Notes: generated from the letters alone by a model not told the origin. 64,000 nucleotides of DNA from Paulinella micropora (GCA_009731375.1 BJOX01000030.1:1347296-1411295); one strand, 5' to 3'. Positions 1-11,283 are shown, counted from the stretch's first letter. Program-made: numbers and translations.

Positions 1-745
1 TCGCGGATGTACAGTACCTTGGCATCCGGCGGAGGTGCAAGCTGCTTCGGATGCTGCAACCGGTGCAAGGCTTCGGCTTCGCCTTCCCCCTCTTCATCCT
101 CCCGGTCCTCCACTTCGTATGCCCGCCCTGCCTAGAGACGCGCTACCAAGACCTCATTGCGGAGTGTCTCTGTCCACACACACAAACACCATTTTTTGTG
201 TGTTTTCTTGTATTATTATTATTACTATTATTATTATTATTATTTCAGATATAGTAAATCTGCCTTGGAGTGTTGACTGTGACATATTTGAGGGAAATCC
301 CGATGAAAAAACCTAGTCACACTTGCTAAACAGAGTTCCAGCCCAATGGCCTCAAGGCGTTAAACTGTGACGCCAACTCATAACCCTTTGGTGGTAGATG
401 CTGGGGAGGAGGGTCGTTGCGCGCGTAAAAGATCTTAAACTCCGCATATGCTGGTTGATAGCCCAGGACCCAGCAGACACCAGATTGTTATGGGTGGGGT
501 TTCGAGGCAGCTCTAGCAACCGCGCTTGGTGTATGCACTTGCACATTCGGTGACGTCTTGCAAGAGGTTGCTGGGACTGCGGAATAACCTCGGCTTAGTG
601 CAGTCTTGCCCTCAGGAGCTCCATCGGTGGCCCCGATCATCAGGCGAGAGACTGACACGGGGGGGTGGAGGACCTCGAGCAAGGGTATTGGAGGCTTATG
701 TCCGTTGAGGATATGCCATTAGCTGCATCAGTACGCCTCAGATAT

Positions 746-779
<34 letters not shown>

Positions 780-951
780 GGGAGTACATAGGCCATCGGT
801 CCTTTCCATGGGCTGATTGGTATAAAGCTCCTAGAGTAATGTTCTATGCCGTCACTTCCTTTATTCCACCGATTGGTGTGGAGAATTTCCTTATGGAATG
901 GAGGACTGGATGCACATGGCCTTTTGGCTCAGCAATTGGCAGGAGATACAC

Positions 952-991
<40 letters not shown>

Positions 992-1739
992 GTTATTATT
1001 ATTATTACTATTATTTCCCCCTTTTGTTTCTCCCACATACCTAATTCCTTTTCGCGTTGCTTCAACTCCTCGCGGGACTTTGCTGCCTCTGCTTTTTGGG
1101 CTTTCAGGAGTTGCTCATACCTGTCCAGATGCTGAATAGTGAACTCTTGGATCCAACTGCGCGGGCAGCGCGCCAATACACTTCACGCAAAGCCTCTTTG
1201 CGGCACTCGAACTCAAGGTTCTTTGTGACGCCTTCCTTTCTGAGCCTTTTTAGTATCCTGGTCCGCTCTTTTCCAGGGAGGTCATGAAAAACGAAACGTC
1301 TCCACCATACCAGTTCTGCGTAGGTGTGGGTCCATTCCCAAGGCAATTTTCCTTTCTGGATGTACCTGTCTATCATCATCTCCTTGATGGCCAAGCTATG
1401 TTCTATTTCCTTCTCCTCTTCCTCGATCGGCAGGAAATCGGCCTGGAGATCTTTCTGCCACGCAGCATCCGAACAAATAGACATGCAAGGACTTAGCCTT
1501 TCAATGTTTACCTGTACCTTTAAATAGTCAAGGTAGGCCTTGAAATAGTCAAGGTACACCTTGAAGTAGTCAAGGCATACCTTGCAATAGTCAAGGTATA
1601 CCTTGAAGTAGTCAGGATATACCAATAGTCAAGGTATACCTTGAAATATTAAGGTATACCTTGATATTCCAAGGTATGCCTTGAAATATCAAGGTGACGT
1701 ACATAGAAAGATAGACAGATAGATAGATAGGTAGATAGG

Positions 1740-1786
<47 letters not shown>

Positions 1787-1791
1787 GTAGG

Positions 1792-1847
<56 letters not shown>

Positions 1848-2210
1848 AACGTACATTGCAGACAGAATTCAGGTGCTGGCACGCGGTAACTGCTGCCTGC
1901 ACCCATGGCTGGACCCTGGCCTTGACTTTGTCAGGGATCACGTCAATATCTAAATCCCCCACCAAATCCTCATCCGGCATCCAGCCTGGCGTTTCCGCGG
2001 GGTCCCTCCACATTTCGTCCATAGGCATGAAAGGGCTTTCCAAATCCCAATGCGTTGCTACTTCCTTGACCATGGTGACGCGTTCCTCCCACCCCTCCTC
2101 GTACGCGTCCTCCTCCCCCCCCTTGTCCTCCTCCCCTCCCTCGTCCTCCTCCTCTACCCCCTCCTCCTCCTCTACCTCCCCTCCCCCCCTTGTCCTGCTC
2201 CTCCATCTCC
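1..2210 (-). CDS. Partial multi-exon gene for an acidic, low-complexity protein of unknown function
   Basis: Three coding blocks are visible on the minus strand. The first (about 2210-1855) is very acidic (runs of E with G and D) and becomes ordinary sequence before a donor, gtacgt, at 1854. The second begins after an acceptor at 1455 and covers 1454-1121; it joins the first in phase and is rich in charged and aromatic residues. The third (131-1) follows a tctctag acceptor and runs off the window. Around 1165 the best frame appears to shift: a coiled-coil-like segment rich in E, K, Q and A continues in another frame down to about 1030, so either a frameshift or a further exon lies here. The phase into the third block does not fit directly, so the model is incomplete. 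Upstream, the long GAA/TTC tract (2230-2620) hides the N terminus. No family was recognised. It could be a host gene or the accessory gene of a transposon. Confidence 0.5.
338..755 (+). repeat. Microsatellite-tailed dispersed repeat, family R1 (copy 1)
   Basis: About 415 bp that recurs in inverted orientation at 63,560-63,972. Both copies start with AGCCCAATGGCC and end against an ATT/AAT run. Shared words include the stretch around the GGAGCTCCATCGGTGG-like core and the TGCACTTGCACATTCGG region. The constant body with a trinucleotide tail resembles a SINE, but I did not find a clear pair of pol III boxes. The gap from 132 to 337 holds a short TTA run and nothing else that I recognise. Confidence 0.65.
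779..952 (+). repeat. Dispersed repeat family R2 flanked by ATT runs (copy 1)
   Basis: A 174-bp unit starting GGAGTACATAGGCCAT and ending GGCAGGAGATACAC, with ATT microsatellites on both sides. A near-identical copy lies at 42,629-42,802, where the right side runs into a gap. No coding potential. Confidence 0.7.
1464..1850. repeat. Palindrome array A plus GATA microsatellite, inside an intron
   Basis: The unit begins GCATCCGAACAAATAGACAT, continues with a short leader, then about eight variants of CAAGGTATACCTTG spaced 20-22 bp (1515-1700), then the tag AGGTGACGTACATAG and a (GATA)n tract. The same ordered module is at 5,446-5,772. Here it fills most of the phase-0 intron 1455-1854 of the minus-strand gene. 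Confidence 0.85.
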
Positions 2211-2227
2211 TGATTCTCCTGTTCCTC

Positions 2228-2700
<473 letters not shown>

Positions 2701-2805
2701 GACCACGACCAGTGACATCAAATTTGACATCCATCCGACCGCGATCGGCGCCGGCGCGAATTGAGGCGGTTGGTCTTACTCTAAATCGTTGGTCTCTTTG
2801 GGGCA

Positions 2806-2881
2806 TGGCTCAGCACACGTTTGCAACCTACATATCCATTTTGCAACCTATGCAAATTATTTGCAAACGTGTGCTGAGCCA
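2806..2881. repeat. Perfect 21-bp inverted repeat
   Basis: TGGCTCAGCACACGTTTGCAA at 2806-2826 is repeated as its exact reverse complement at 2861-2881, with a 34-nt spacer. The surrounding 2700-3150 is unique-looking DNA with many GCAAGGTTTGGCAAGG words and no convincing gene. Confidence 0.85.
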
Positions 2882-3149
2882 ACGAGCTGCAGTGAACGAA
2901 CGCAAATATGCATACGTTGCAAGGTGCTGTTGGGCCATGCAACGGTTGTCGAGCGACCAAAAATTGACGGGGACCCGGAAATTTTTGCAACAAATTATGC
3001 TGTGACATGGGCAAGGGTTGGCAAGGTATGCTGTGCTTTTGGCAAGGTTTGGCAAGGTTTCCAAGCAAATCGTACCTGCAGAAGGAGGGTTGGCAAGGTT
3101 TCCCTCTCGAGTTGATGGGGTCCTCAGCAAAAATCAAATCAAACCAGAA

Positions 3150-3998
3150 ACGGAAAACTAATTAGCAACGCAATCGTTCAGGCTGACCAGAATTCTGCAA
3201 GGACCGGGGGAGTTATTAATGAGAACTGTTAGTTCTTCACTAGTACTTGAGGGAACAATTTTACACTTGGATATTATTATGTTTATGTTATGGATATATG
3301 TTCTTGTAAATTTGTATGTATACACACACACACACGTGCACACACACACACACACACATATATAATATATATATATATGTATATAATATATATATATATA
3401 TATTATATATATTACATATATATTATATATATATGTGTGTGTACATGTATTCATGTATGTATGTACATGTATCTAAATATGTACATGTATGTATGTAAGC
3501 CTGTTTGTCTGTGTGCATGTATGTGTATGTTGCATGACAGTTCATGGTGCCATCCTTGTCGAGTCGAAAATTAAATACAGACCTGGTAGGTAGGTAGCTA
3601 TAGATAGGTATATAGATACAAACATACACACAAAACAAGTTTATTGAAGCTACTTTTTGCAAATTTACTAAGTACGTTCAGATTCCAGCTGCAGAAGATA
3701 ACAATTTAATGAAATGATAAAACGACAACTTTGCAGTGTCATTGAGCTGAAAAGCTCAGTTACTCGACGCGATAGCCCATGCAGAAGTCGAGGCCTCCCA
3801 GGCAGTTGGGGCAGTCCGGGGAGAACTCGTATAGGTAGCGCAGGGCCCCATTGTTGTCACATATATATGTATACACACATATATATATATACATATATAT
3901 ATATGTATAAATATATATGTATATATACACACACACACAATGTCATATATATATATGTAATACATATATATATATCACACACAATTATATGTACCTCA

Positions 3999-4031
<33 letters not shown>

Positions 4032-4271
4032 ACGCACAAGTACATATGTATTGTTCATACCAAACTCAAGGTATGCCTTAAAAAGGTAAGGTATACCTTA
4101 ACTAAATATTAGGGCATACCTTAAAATCTCTGTCTCTCTCTCTCTAGGATCTCTCTCTCTCTCTCTAGGATCTCTCTCTCTCTAGGATCTCTCTCTCTCT
4201 AGGATCTCTCTCTCTCTCTCTAGGATCTCTCTCTCTCTCTCTAGGATCTCTCTCTCTCTCTAGGATCTCTC

Positions 4272-4332
<61 letters not shown>

Positions 4333-4634
4333 GCCCGGATGTCCCTGGTACTTGCCACACGCACGGCAAGGCAACAAGGATCCTCCATATGCCAGTGCAG
4401 TAAATGCGGTGGGAGCCACCGCATCTCATATTCCATGATGTGAGTGCCTACAACCTCTAAATACTTCCTCAGTGACTGCTACAATTATCTGTTGTAATTG
4501 GAACTCCCACGTCTGACTTCTGTGTTGCCAGGAGAAAACACATCAAGAAGTACGGTATTCCTCCGCTGACTGGTCGCGCAGGAAACAAAAGGAAACGCAC
4601 AGGAAATAAAAGGAAACGTCACAACAGTAAGCAA
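3150..4634. repeat. Non-coding block of CA, TA and CT microsatellites
   Basis: Contains (CA)n and (TA)n tracts at 3,310-3,450 and 3,860-4,035, a small array of the AAGGTATACCTT-type palindrome at 4,066-4,122, and a minisatellite of CTCTAGGATCT units fading into (CT)n at 4,128-4,330. The stretches 3,540-3,850 and 4,330-4,634 are ordinary sequence in which I see no gene. Confidence 0.75.
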
Positions 4635-4831
4635 CAAAGGCATGAACAAAGCAATGATTACGGAGAAGAAGACCAGGTACGAGTAGCAGAGGACCAGGAA
4701 CAGGACGAGAACCAAAACGAAGATTTTTGTACAAGTAGCTTTTCCCCATTTTGGTTCTCGTCCTGTTCCTGTTCCTCTGCTACTTGTACCTTTTCTTCTT
4801 CTCCGTAATCATTGATTTGTTCATGCCTTTG
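4635..4831. repeat. Long hairpin, about 83-bp arms
   Basis: The left arm (4635-4717) and right arm (4749-4831) are near-perfect reverse complements; both ends carry CAAAGGCATGAACAAA or its complement. The spacer is about 31 nt. The right arm stops just before the acceptor (gtcggcag) of the first visible exon of the transposase-like gene, and the left arm reads as an acidic E/D/Q-rich fragment on the plus strand. The hairpin probably arose by inverted duplication of coding sequence. Confidence 0.85.
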
Positions 4832-5352
4832 TCGGCAGAGCGAGGGATTGCAAGAAGAGCAAGGAAACCCAGGAGAGCAACGCGAGGGAGACCAAGACGT
4901 GGAAGCGCTGGAAGAACGTGAGGGAGACCAAGACCTGGATGGGCCAGACGCTCACGAGGAAGGCGAAGCTGCAGGGATAGAAGAGGAACAGGACGAGGAA
5001 CAAGGCGAGGAAGAAGACGAGGAACAAGTCGAGGAAGAAGACGATAGCAGTCCCGAGACGAGTGGTCAGGACAGCATGCCAGAATCCTCGGGCTCCGATC
5101 CCGAAGATGAAGCACAGCACGGATGCGGAAAACGGGCCAGGACGTTAGCTGCTGTGGACACTATCCTCAGTGAACCCTTTGTTACAGGGCCGGGCCCACA
5201 GGTGGACCAGCTTACGGTGGCTCATATTGCAATTTGTTTGTTACACTTGATGCATGTCCATCGAGTGTCGTACAAGGCGATGGACGCCATAATGACCTTG
5301 CTGACAGAGCTAGTAACACCCCACGAACAAGCCGCCACCTAGAAGCGACTGC

Positions 5353-5642
5353 ATGGCTTGGTAATGACCTCGCGGCCAGAGGTGGTCACGCACATACGGT
5401 CCGTGTTGTTATGTATGCAAGCAAGACAAAGTGTGTTGTTATGTATGCAAGCATCCGAAGAAATAGACATGCAAGGACTTAGCCTTCAATGTTTACCTTA
5501 CATATCCAAGGCATGCCTTGAAATAGTCAGGATATACCTTGAAATAGCCAAGGTATACCTTGAACTAGTCAGGGTATACCTTGCGATATCAAGGTATGCC
5601 CTGATATTCCAAGGTATACTTTGAAATATTAAGGTGACGTAC

Positions 5643-5698
<56 letters not shown>

Positions 5699-5707
5699 GT
5701 AGATAGG

Positions 5708-5772
<65 letters not shown>

Positions 5773-6254
5773 GAAATATCGACTAATGTCAGAAAAAGGG
5801 AGCTTCTGATTTCGTCAACCAGGAAGTCTGTGGGTAAAGTATTAACCCGATGCCCAGCTAAGCCGTGATGTTTGCACGGAGGGGACTGATACAGGCAATA
5901 CCAAAGCTCCCTAGTACCAGGCGGGGCCAGGGCTCGTTCCATAAAGCGCCCCTTGCAGAACGAGCTCCCACCTCCATTACAGAGGGCCCAGTAAGCAGAT
6001 GGAGTTTCGAGACTGTTCGACAGTCTAGTATAAACCGACAGAGCACTGTGGGTTTTATTCCGGGCTCAACAAGCGAGAAAGGGCACCCTGAGGGAACAGG
6101 ATTGTGCTTCCCGTCGCTATTTCGGCATGTGACTTATAGGCGTATGGCTAGGCACACAAAAGGCACCCCACCACGGGCCCAGCACACCCATACCATCCCC
6201 TAATTCTCAGATAGATAGATAGATGGATAGATAGATACATAGATAGACAGATAA

Positions 6255-6298
<44 letters not shown>

Positions 6299-6382
6299 CT
6301 TGGTCATGACCTCGCGGCCAGAGGTGGTCACGTACATACGGTCCGTGTTGTTATGTACGCAAGCAAGACAAAGTGTATTTGT
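5353..6382. repeat. Direct repeat of about 84 bp flanking an inserted block
   Basis: The coding segment 5353-5436 recurs at 6299-6382 with a few substitutions (GACCTCGCGGCCAGAGG is identical in both). Between them lie palindrome array C with GATA repeats (5,446-5,772), about 410 bp of unrecognised sequence (5,775-6,203) and a second GATA tract (6,208-6,297). The duplicated segment is transposase coding sequence, so the block interrupts the gene between two copies of the same exon end. Confidence 0.8.
5446..5772. repeat. Palindrome array C plus GATA microsatellite
   Basis: Same order as the copy at 1,464-1,850: GCATCCGAAGAAATAGACAT, leader, palindromes at 20-22 bp spacing (5,492-5,640), AGGTGACGTACATAG, (GATA)n. 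Confidence 0.85.
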
Positions 6383-7247
6383 GAGTGTGTGCCTGGATTA
6401 GGTTCTTCCGTGATTGCAGCCTCACTCCATTCGTGGAGGCGTCAGGGGATTGCAAACAAGGGCATCCATTGCGCAGGGAACGTTTATTTGTTGCAGCCCC
6501 TGGAACCCCAAGTCCAAGCATTTGTGGGCACCGTAGGATGGGACGACATCCACCGGGACGTGGTGCAACATGCCGACGATTCTGTGGGAGCCGCTAGTTA
6601 CTGTTGCATCAAGTGTTCACCCCGTTACAGGCAAAAGGTAATCACCACTTTCCCTGTAGGAGTGGTCACCGTTCCGATCATAGTTGGTACTGATGGACTG
6701 CCTCTGACACTTGGTAAGTTTGGTGCATACCATCCGGTATGGCTTAACACGATCAGGAACCTTGCTGCCCCCGACAAGTTGCAGCGGACATTGCAACGGT
6801 GGATAGGATGCCTCATAGGAGGTCCCGTCCTCCCACCAGATCTGCATACTAGCATGACCCCGCTTCGCGCCCAATTAGAATCCCTCGCTAATCCGTTTCC
6901 TTGTGTGGACAAACACGGTGAAGAGCGGCTTTGCAGAGTCATTTTGCTGGGCGTGGCAGGTGACGGCCAAGGAGTCAAGAAAATTTCTGGTGCAACATGG
7001 AATGGACAGTATTCGTGCCCTTCATGCAGAATGCAGTTTACGAAATTTCTGGATCGATATATTACGCCTGACTTCCGAGTGTTTCTATCTGCCGAACATC
7101 CCATGCGGAGGAACCCACAATATGGCAACCCTTGTCTGCAGCGTCCACCAGATATCAAGACACATACATGGCACGAACGCCAGGCAGCGAGAGTGCAGCA
7201 CTTGAATGCAGGCAAATTGCCAGGGCAAAAGGCGGCGCATAGTTACG

Positions 7248-7318
7248 GTATACAGTACGTGAACTTGCTTGTGGTTTTTTCTTTCTTTTTAAAAAAAATA
7301 TTGTTTTTATTTACTTAC

Positions 7319-7357
<39 letters not shown>

Positions 7358-7358
7358 C

Positions 7359-7441
<83 letters not shown>

Positions 7442-7650
7442 TTTTTGGTATGCCACGGGCTTCCTCCGGGTATACCTTGTATTTCCAAGGTATACCTTTC
7501 ATTTTCAAGGTATACCTCGGCCTTGTTCAGGTATACCTTGTATTTCCAAGGTATACTTTGCATTTTTAAGGTATACCTCGGCCTTATTCAAGGTATATTT
7601 TGCATTTTCGGTATGCATGCTTACCTTTTCATGCCCCTCATAATTTATTT
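7248..7650. repeat. Intron with TTTA microsatellite and palindrome array
   Basis: A (TTTA)n tract of about 140 bp (7,300-7,445) is followed by about seven GGTATACC-centred units at 20-22 bp spacing (7,450-7,617), then a ctttt-cag acceptor. It separates two coding blocks of the transposase-like gene. Confidence 0.8.
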
Positions 7651-8280
7651 TCTGGCTTTTCAGAGGCAGTGCATGTTTATTTTGCATGGGTCATATATCC
7701 AGGCGCATTCAGTGGTGTGCCCCTGTATGATGTGATAAAGGATACATATCCGGGTCTGATGCACCTGATTGGCAAGCTGTTTGACCATCTAATCAAAACA
7801 ACCACACGTTGGCATCCTAAATGCACGCTCAAGGCAGTACATATCCAACCGTTGCCTCCTTTTGTTGAGCGGGAGCAGAAACGAGGTGAGAGCCAGAGCG
7901 ATTACCTGCGAGCCATTGAATCTGAAAGGAAAGATCATAAAGCACAAGCAGCTGCTGTGCAAGCTTGCATCGATCTGTACACTGCGTTCGGGCTGGACGA
8001 GAAAGGTCGTTACGAGGTTTGCAGACGTTTCAAGAGCATCAAGGCCCTTCCTGATCAAATCGGCACTGGGTCACCTTACAAAAATTTTGGCAAACTCAAT
8101 ACTGCCAGCGCTCATTTTTTTATGAGGTACTGCAGTTGGATCTTCGATGATATGCAACCCGGTCTTGCCTTACCGCAAAAGAAACAATCAAGCAGATGTT
8201 TACACTCGCCAAGCTATGCATGCGGCGGACGTTACCATGCAGGGTCGAGGACTGCTTGGGGGACTTTGTCGTTCAACAGG

Positions 8281-8356
8281 TACACTATTGTTGTTTTCTG
8301 CAAGGAATACCCAGATTTTTCAAGGTATACCCTGGACGGGCAAGGCATACCTTGAC

Positions 8357-8409
<53 letters not shown>

Positions 8410-8474
8410 CTCTCAGAGAGAGAGAGAGAGAGAGAGACTCAGAGAGAGAGAGATGATATGTATGATTATGCATA
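8281..8474 (+). repeat. Intron with palindrome units and GA microsatellite
   Basis: The donor after the CAG ending at 8280 and the atgcatag acceptor before 8475 bound an intron made of three AAGGTATACC-type units (8,316-8,356) and a (GA)n tract. Confidence 0.75.
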
Positions 8475-9876
8475 GGTGGTAGAGATCGCGGCCGGGTTGC
8501 CCAAGACAGAGCACGCCTATTATCTGCATCAGTTTTGTTGTAAGGTACTTCTGCATTTCCGGGACTGGGGACCCTTACCAGAAGTGCAGGAATTTGGTTT
8601 GGAACGTGAGGGAGGGGAACTCAAGAAGCAAGTCAAGACTCTAAGGAACATGGAGCACACATTTATGAAGCGTTGGACCGTTGCTCCGGGAGCGCTATTA
8701 CTGCCAAGCTTACGAGCGGCACAAGCTGATATCGAAGCGCAAGTCGTGATGTCAAATAGTGTTGTAACAGGTCGGCGCACTGGCAGCTTTAACGCAGCCC
8801 ACATGAACGAAAACCAGAGTTTGAGTTTGCCCTCGCGTTTCCGCACTCGCCCTAGGCATCTCACCGACTTACAGGATTTTTTCAACTCGTGCTGGAGAGT
8901 ATTACAAGGGGGTGCAGGGCTGCCGGCACCCCCACAGTTGACGTACGATAACATTGAACTGGCACGACATATGCCATGCAAGGGCTACACGATGAGGTGC
9001 ATGGCCAGCAGTTCGAGGACTGAACGCTTCGCGGGTGGTACGTGCTTTTTGACACGTGAGAACGTAAGTGGTACTTTTAATGAACGTGCATGGGGAGTGA
9101 CTACCGCTGGGAGGTATGGTGCAAGCGTACAATGGTATGCACGTGTCACATACCAGTTGCACAGCTGGGATCTGGCCAGAGTTGAACTCTTGCGTGCGCG
9201 TGCGCATGACCAGCAGCTGTGGTTGTGTCACATGAGACCTGCCCAACCGTCTCTGACTTTTTTGCCGATTAGCTTCCTGGAGATTGCGTGCATCGTGGCA
9301 CCTAAACCGAGCAGTGACACTTCTTTCTACTTCATGGAGCTGATAACTGACGATTTCTTGCCAGATGAATTGAGGCAAGAAATTGAAAACAGGAGGAACC
9401 GACAAGAAGAAGAAGAAGAAGAAGAAGAAGAAGAAGAAGAAGAAGAAGAAGAAGAAGAAGAAGAAGAAGAAAATGAAGAAGAAGAAGAAGAACAAGGACA
9501 AGAACAAGAAGAAAAAGAGGAACAAGAAGAAGAACAAGAAGAACAAGAAGAAAAACAAGAAGAACAAGAACAACAACAAGAAGAAGAACAAGAAGAGGAA
9601 GAACAAGAAGAAGAAAAAGAAAAAGAAGAAGAAAAAGAAGAAGAAAAAGAAGAACAAGGAGAAGAAGAACAAGAAGAAGAAGAAGGACAAGAACAAGATC
9701 AAGAAGAAGATCAAGAAGAAGATCACAGGCAAGAACAAGAACAGGAACAAGAACAAGAACAGGAAGAAGAGGAAGAAGTTATAGATTTGGATGAAAATGA
9801 GGAAGCACAACAAGAACAACAAGAAGAAGAACAGGAAAAAATTGTAGATTTGGACGAAGAAGATTCAGATGACTGA

Positions 9877-10532
9877 ATTGTGAATATTAATAAAAAATAA
9901 GTTTATCTGTCCTACAAATTATATGTTACACTATGTGTCAAGTTAATAATGTACCCGGCAGCCGAAATTTTGTGTAGAAGTTTTTTGATAAGCTCCGGTA
10001 ACATGTTTTCTGATATTAATACTCGCTTAGAAGTTTTTTGATAAGCTCCGGTAACATGTTTTTGATATTAATACTTGCCAAACTGTGAAAGTGATGTACG
10101 TAATTACCTTGATCAGTCGGTCACAGTGCACCTGATCCCTTGCGCTCACAGCAACTTCAAGGTATGACCTAGCAATTCAAGGTATGAATTCAACGGTACA
10201 AGGTATACCTTATAAATTCAAGGTATACCTTACAAATTCAAGGTACACCTTATGAGTTCAAAGTATACGGTGACCTTACGAATTCAAGGTATTGCGGTAA
10301 GGTTTGATGGGAATAGTCAGTCAAGGTAACGAAATCTTGCTACCTCTTCCATTTTATCTGTTCTGCTTTGCACTTAGCTCTACAAGTGGCAAGTATTCTA
10401 TTGCTAGTAAGACTGCGGCTTGCGTAAAAACTTACATATGGAAAGTAAGATTTGTAAGTCTAAAAAATGTTTCCAGAGCAAGCCGTAGGTCTTTGCTACC
10501 TGTCCGACCCGACCACCAAATATGTCTCTTAA
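9877..10532. repeat. 3' flank: tandem 50-bp duplication, palindrome array, dispersed repeat
   Basis: AATAAAAAATAAG soon after the transposase stop may be a poly(A) signal. A 50-bp unit containing TTGATAAGCTCCGGTAACAT is duplicated at 9,978-10,075. A palindrome array lies at 10,152-10,295. The segment 10,296-10,520 is repeated at 12,290-12,490, and part of it again at 62,413-62,495 (words TCTTCCATTTTATC and GTGGCAAGTATTCTATT). No gene seen. Confidence 0.75.
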
Positions 10533-10580
10533 CCCTTACTCGGGCTTCCACATTTGTGGATCAAGATCCACAAATGTGGA
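10529..10580. mobile_element. Candidate PiggyBac terminal end with TTAA and a perfect palindrome
   Basis: TTAA at 10529-10532 is followed by CCCTTACTCGGG, the shape expected of a PiggyBac end (TTAA target plus C-rich terminus). Just inside is a 15-bp perfect stem, CCACATTTGTGGATC, then aa, then its reverse complement. It lies about 190 bp beyond the stop of the PiggyBac-like ORF, on the correct side. I could not find the opposite end. Confidence 0.6.
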
Positions 10581-10722
10581 TCGGCGGTACTTTTCGAGTT
10601 TTGAATCCATATTTGTGGATTTTGATAGTTGTATTAATAAATATTATCAAAATGAGTCCGGTTGAAGCTAACCATGTCAAAAAACCGTTCTTTAATAACT
10701 AATAAAACCTTCACAACCGAGG

Positions 10723-11283
10723 TCAGAGTGGCTGCCTCTTATATCTGCCAGATGGCACCCAGCGATAAAATGTATGCCACGTAAAACAAGTGCCTGTTCG
10801 GCAGAAAAAATAACGACAATTGCTACAGTAAGCTCGCGTACGCTTGCGAATTCCATTGTGGAGGCACACTGCACAATGTACTGCATTCTTGTTGACTGCG
10901 CTACGCTTCGCCTCGCTGCCTGAGCTTACTAGATGGCCATGGCATACCACATTTGCCTGCCTCTGTGCACTTCTAACACCTCCATATATATCCGAATATG
11001 ATCCAATAGAAGCTCTTGATTGTCCTTCAAAAGCTGGCACAGGACGAGGAGGAGCAACACCTACCTTCCATTCCTGTGCGTTTTTGAACTCACTGGCAGG
11101 CAAGCCATCACCTGCCTTACATTCAGCCACTGCCGCTGCCTCCTCCTCATCACTGGAGCTTCCTTCTCCCTCCTTTTCATCATCACTCACAAATGCGTCG
11201 TCGGCATTGACAGCCTGTTTTCCCTCACCCTCTGCTTCCTCTTCTTCCTCTTCTTCGGTTGAAATCTCCTCCCCATCGCCTTC
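10723..11283 (-). CDS. PiggyBac-derived protein with C-terminal zinc domain but no catalytic core
   Basis: An open frame of about 187 codons begins after a catag acceptor at 11284. It opens with an acidic segment (E-rich, then DDEKEGEGSSSDEEE), as PiggyBac N termini often do, and ends with the family's cysteine-rich domain: HCAVC, then YCSNC, FFC, and CF-x-x-H. The usual central RNase-H-like domain of about 300 residues with its three aspartates is missing; the acidic part runs into the zinc domain with no stop. The first exon may be at 11493-11446, where ATGGAGGGC opens an acidic peptide, but splice phase is unclear. The protein could bind DNA ends without cutting, or be an internally deleted copy. 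The zinc domain is clear; function is inference. Confidence 0.65.
   Translation of the reverse strand, partial: EGDGEEISTEEEEEEEAEGEGKQAVNADDAFVSDDEKEGEGSSSDEEEAAAVAECKAGDGLPASEFKNAQEWKVGVAPPRPVPAFEGQSRASIGSYSDIYGGVRSAQRQANVVCHGHLVSSGSEAKRSAVNKNAVHCAVCLHNGIRKRTRAYCSNCRYFFCRTGTCFTWHTFYRWVPSGRYKRQPL

Larger units (their letters stand above)
4839..9876 (+). pseudogene. Tnp2-like (CACTA/Plavaka-type) transposase gene, multi-exon, with lesions
   Basis: Visible coding blocks are 4839-5436, about 6380-7247, about 7660-8280 and 8475-9876. The first is acidic, then helical, and has an in-frame TAG at 5340 followed by more coding sequence in frame. The second has a DG-L-P-L segment, then a hydrophobic strand with GVAGD and, about 15 residues on, a CPSC pair, which recalls the core of Tnp2-family transposases. 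The third has a D-x-x-x-x-x-x-LMHL segment; near 8150 the frame shifts before a block containing KLCMRR-type residues that ends at a donor at 8280. The fourth joins in phase (VQQ to VVEIAAG) and contains the LPKTEHxxYLHQF and DWGPLPEVQEFGLER regions typical of the family's C-terminal half. It ends in about 150 residues of E/Q/K-rich sequence and two acidic VIDLDE/IVDLDE motifs. Substrate and termini are not determined. TAG plus frameshift suggest a dead copy; family assignment is from memory. Confidence 0.65.

Noticed and set aside
4812-5342. The TAG at 5,340 as evidence for a variant genetic code
   Set aside because: Coding sequence continues in frame, but the HYR, gag and pol frames total over 5,000 codons without any in-frame TAG or TAA, so the stop is better read as a lesion of this copy.
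8100-8290. A 7-nt intron to repair the frame near 8,120
   Set aside because: GTACTGCAG has donor and acceptor letters but is far too short to be spliced; a frameshift is more likely.
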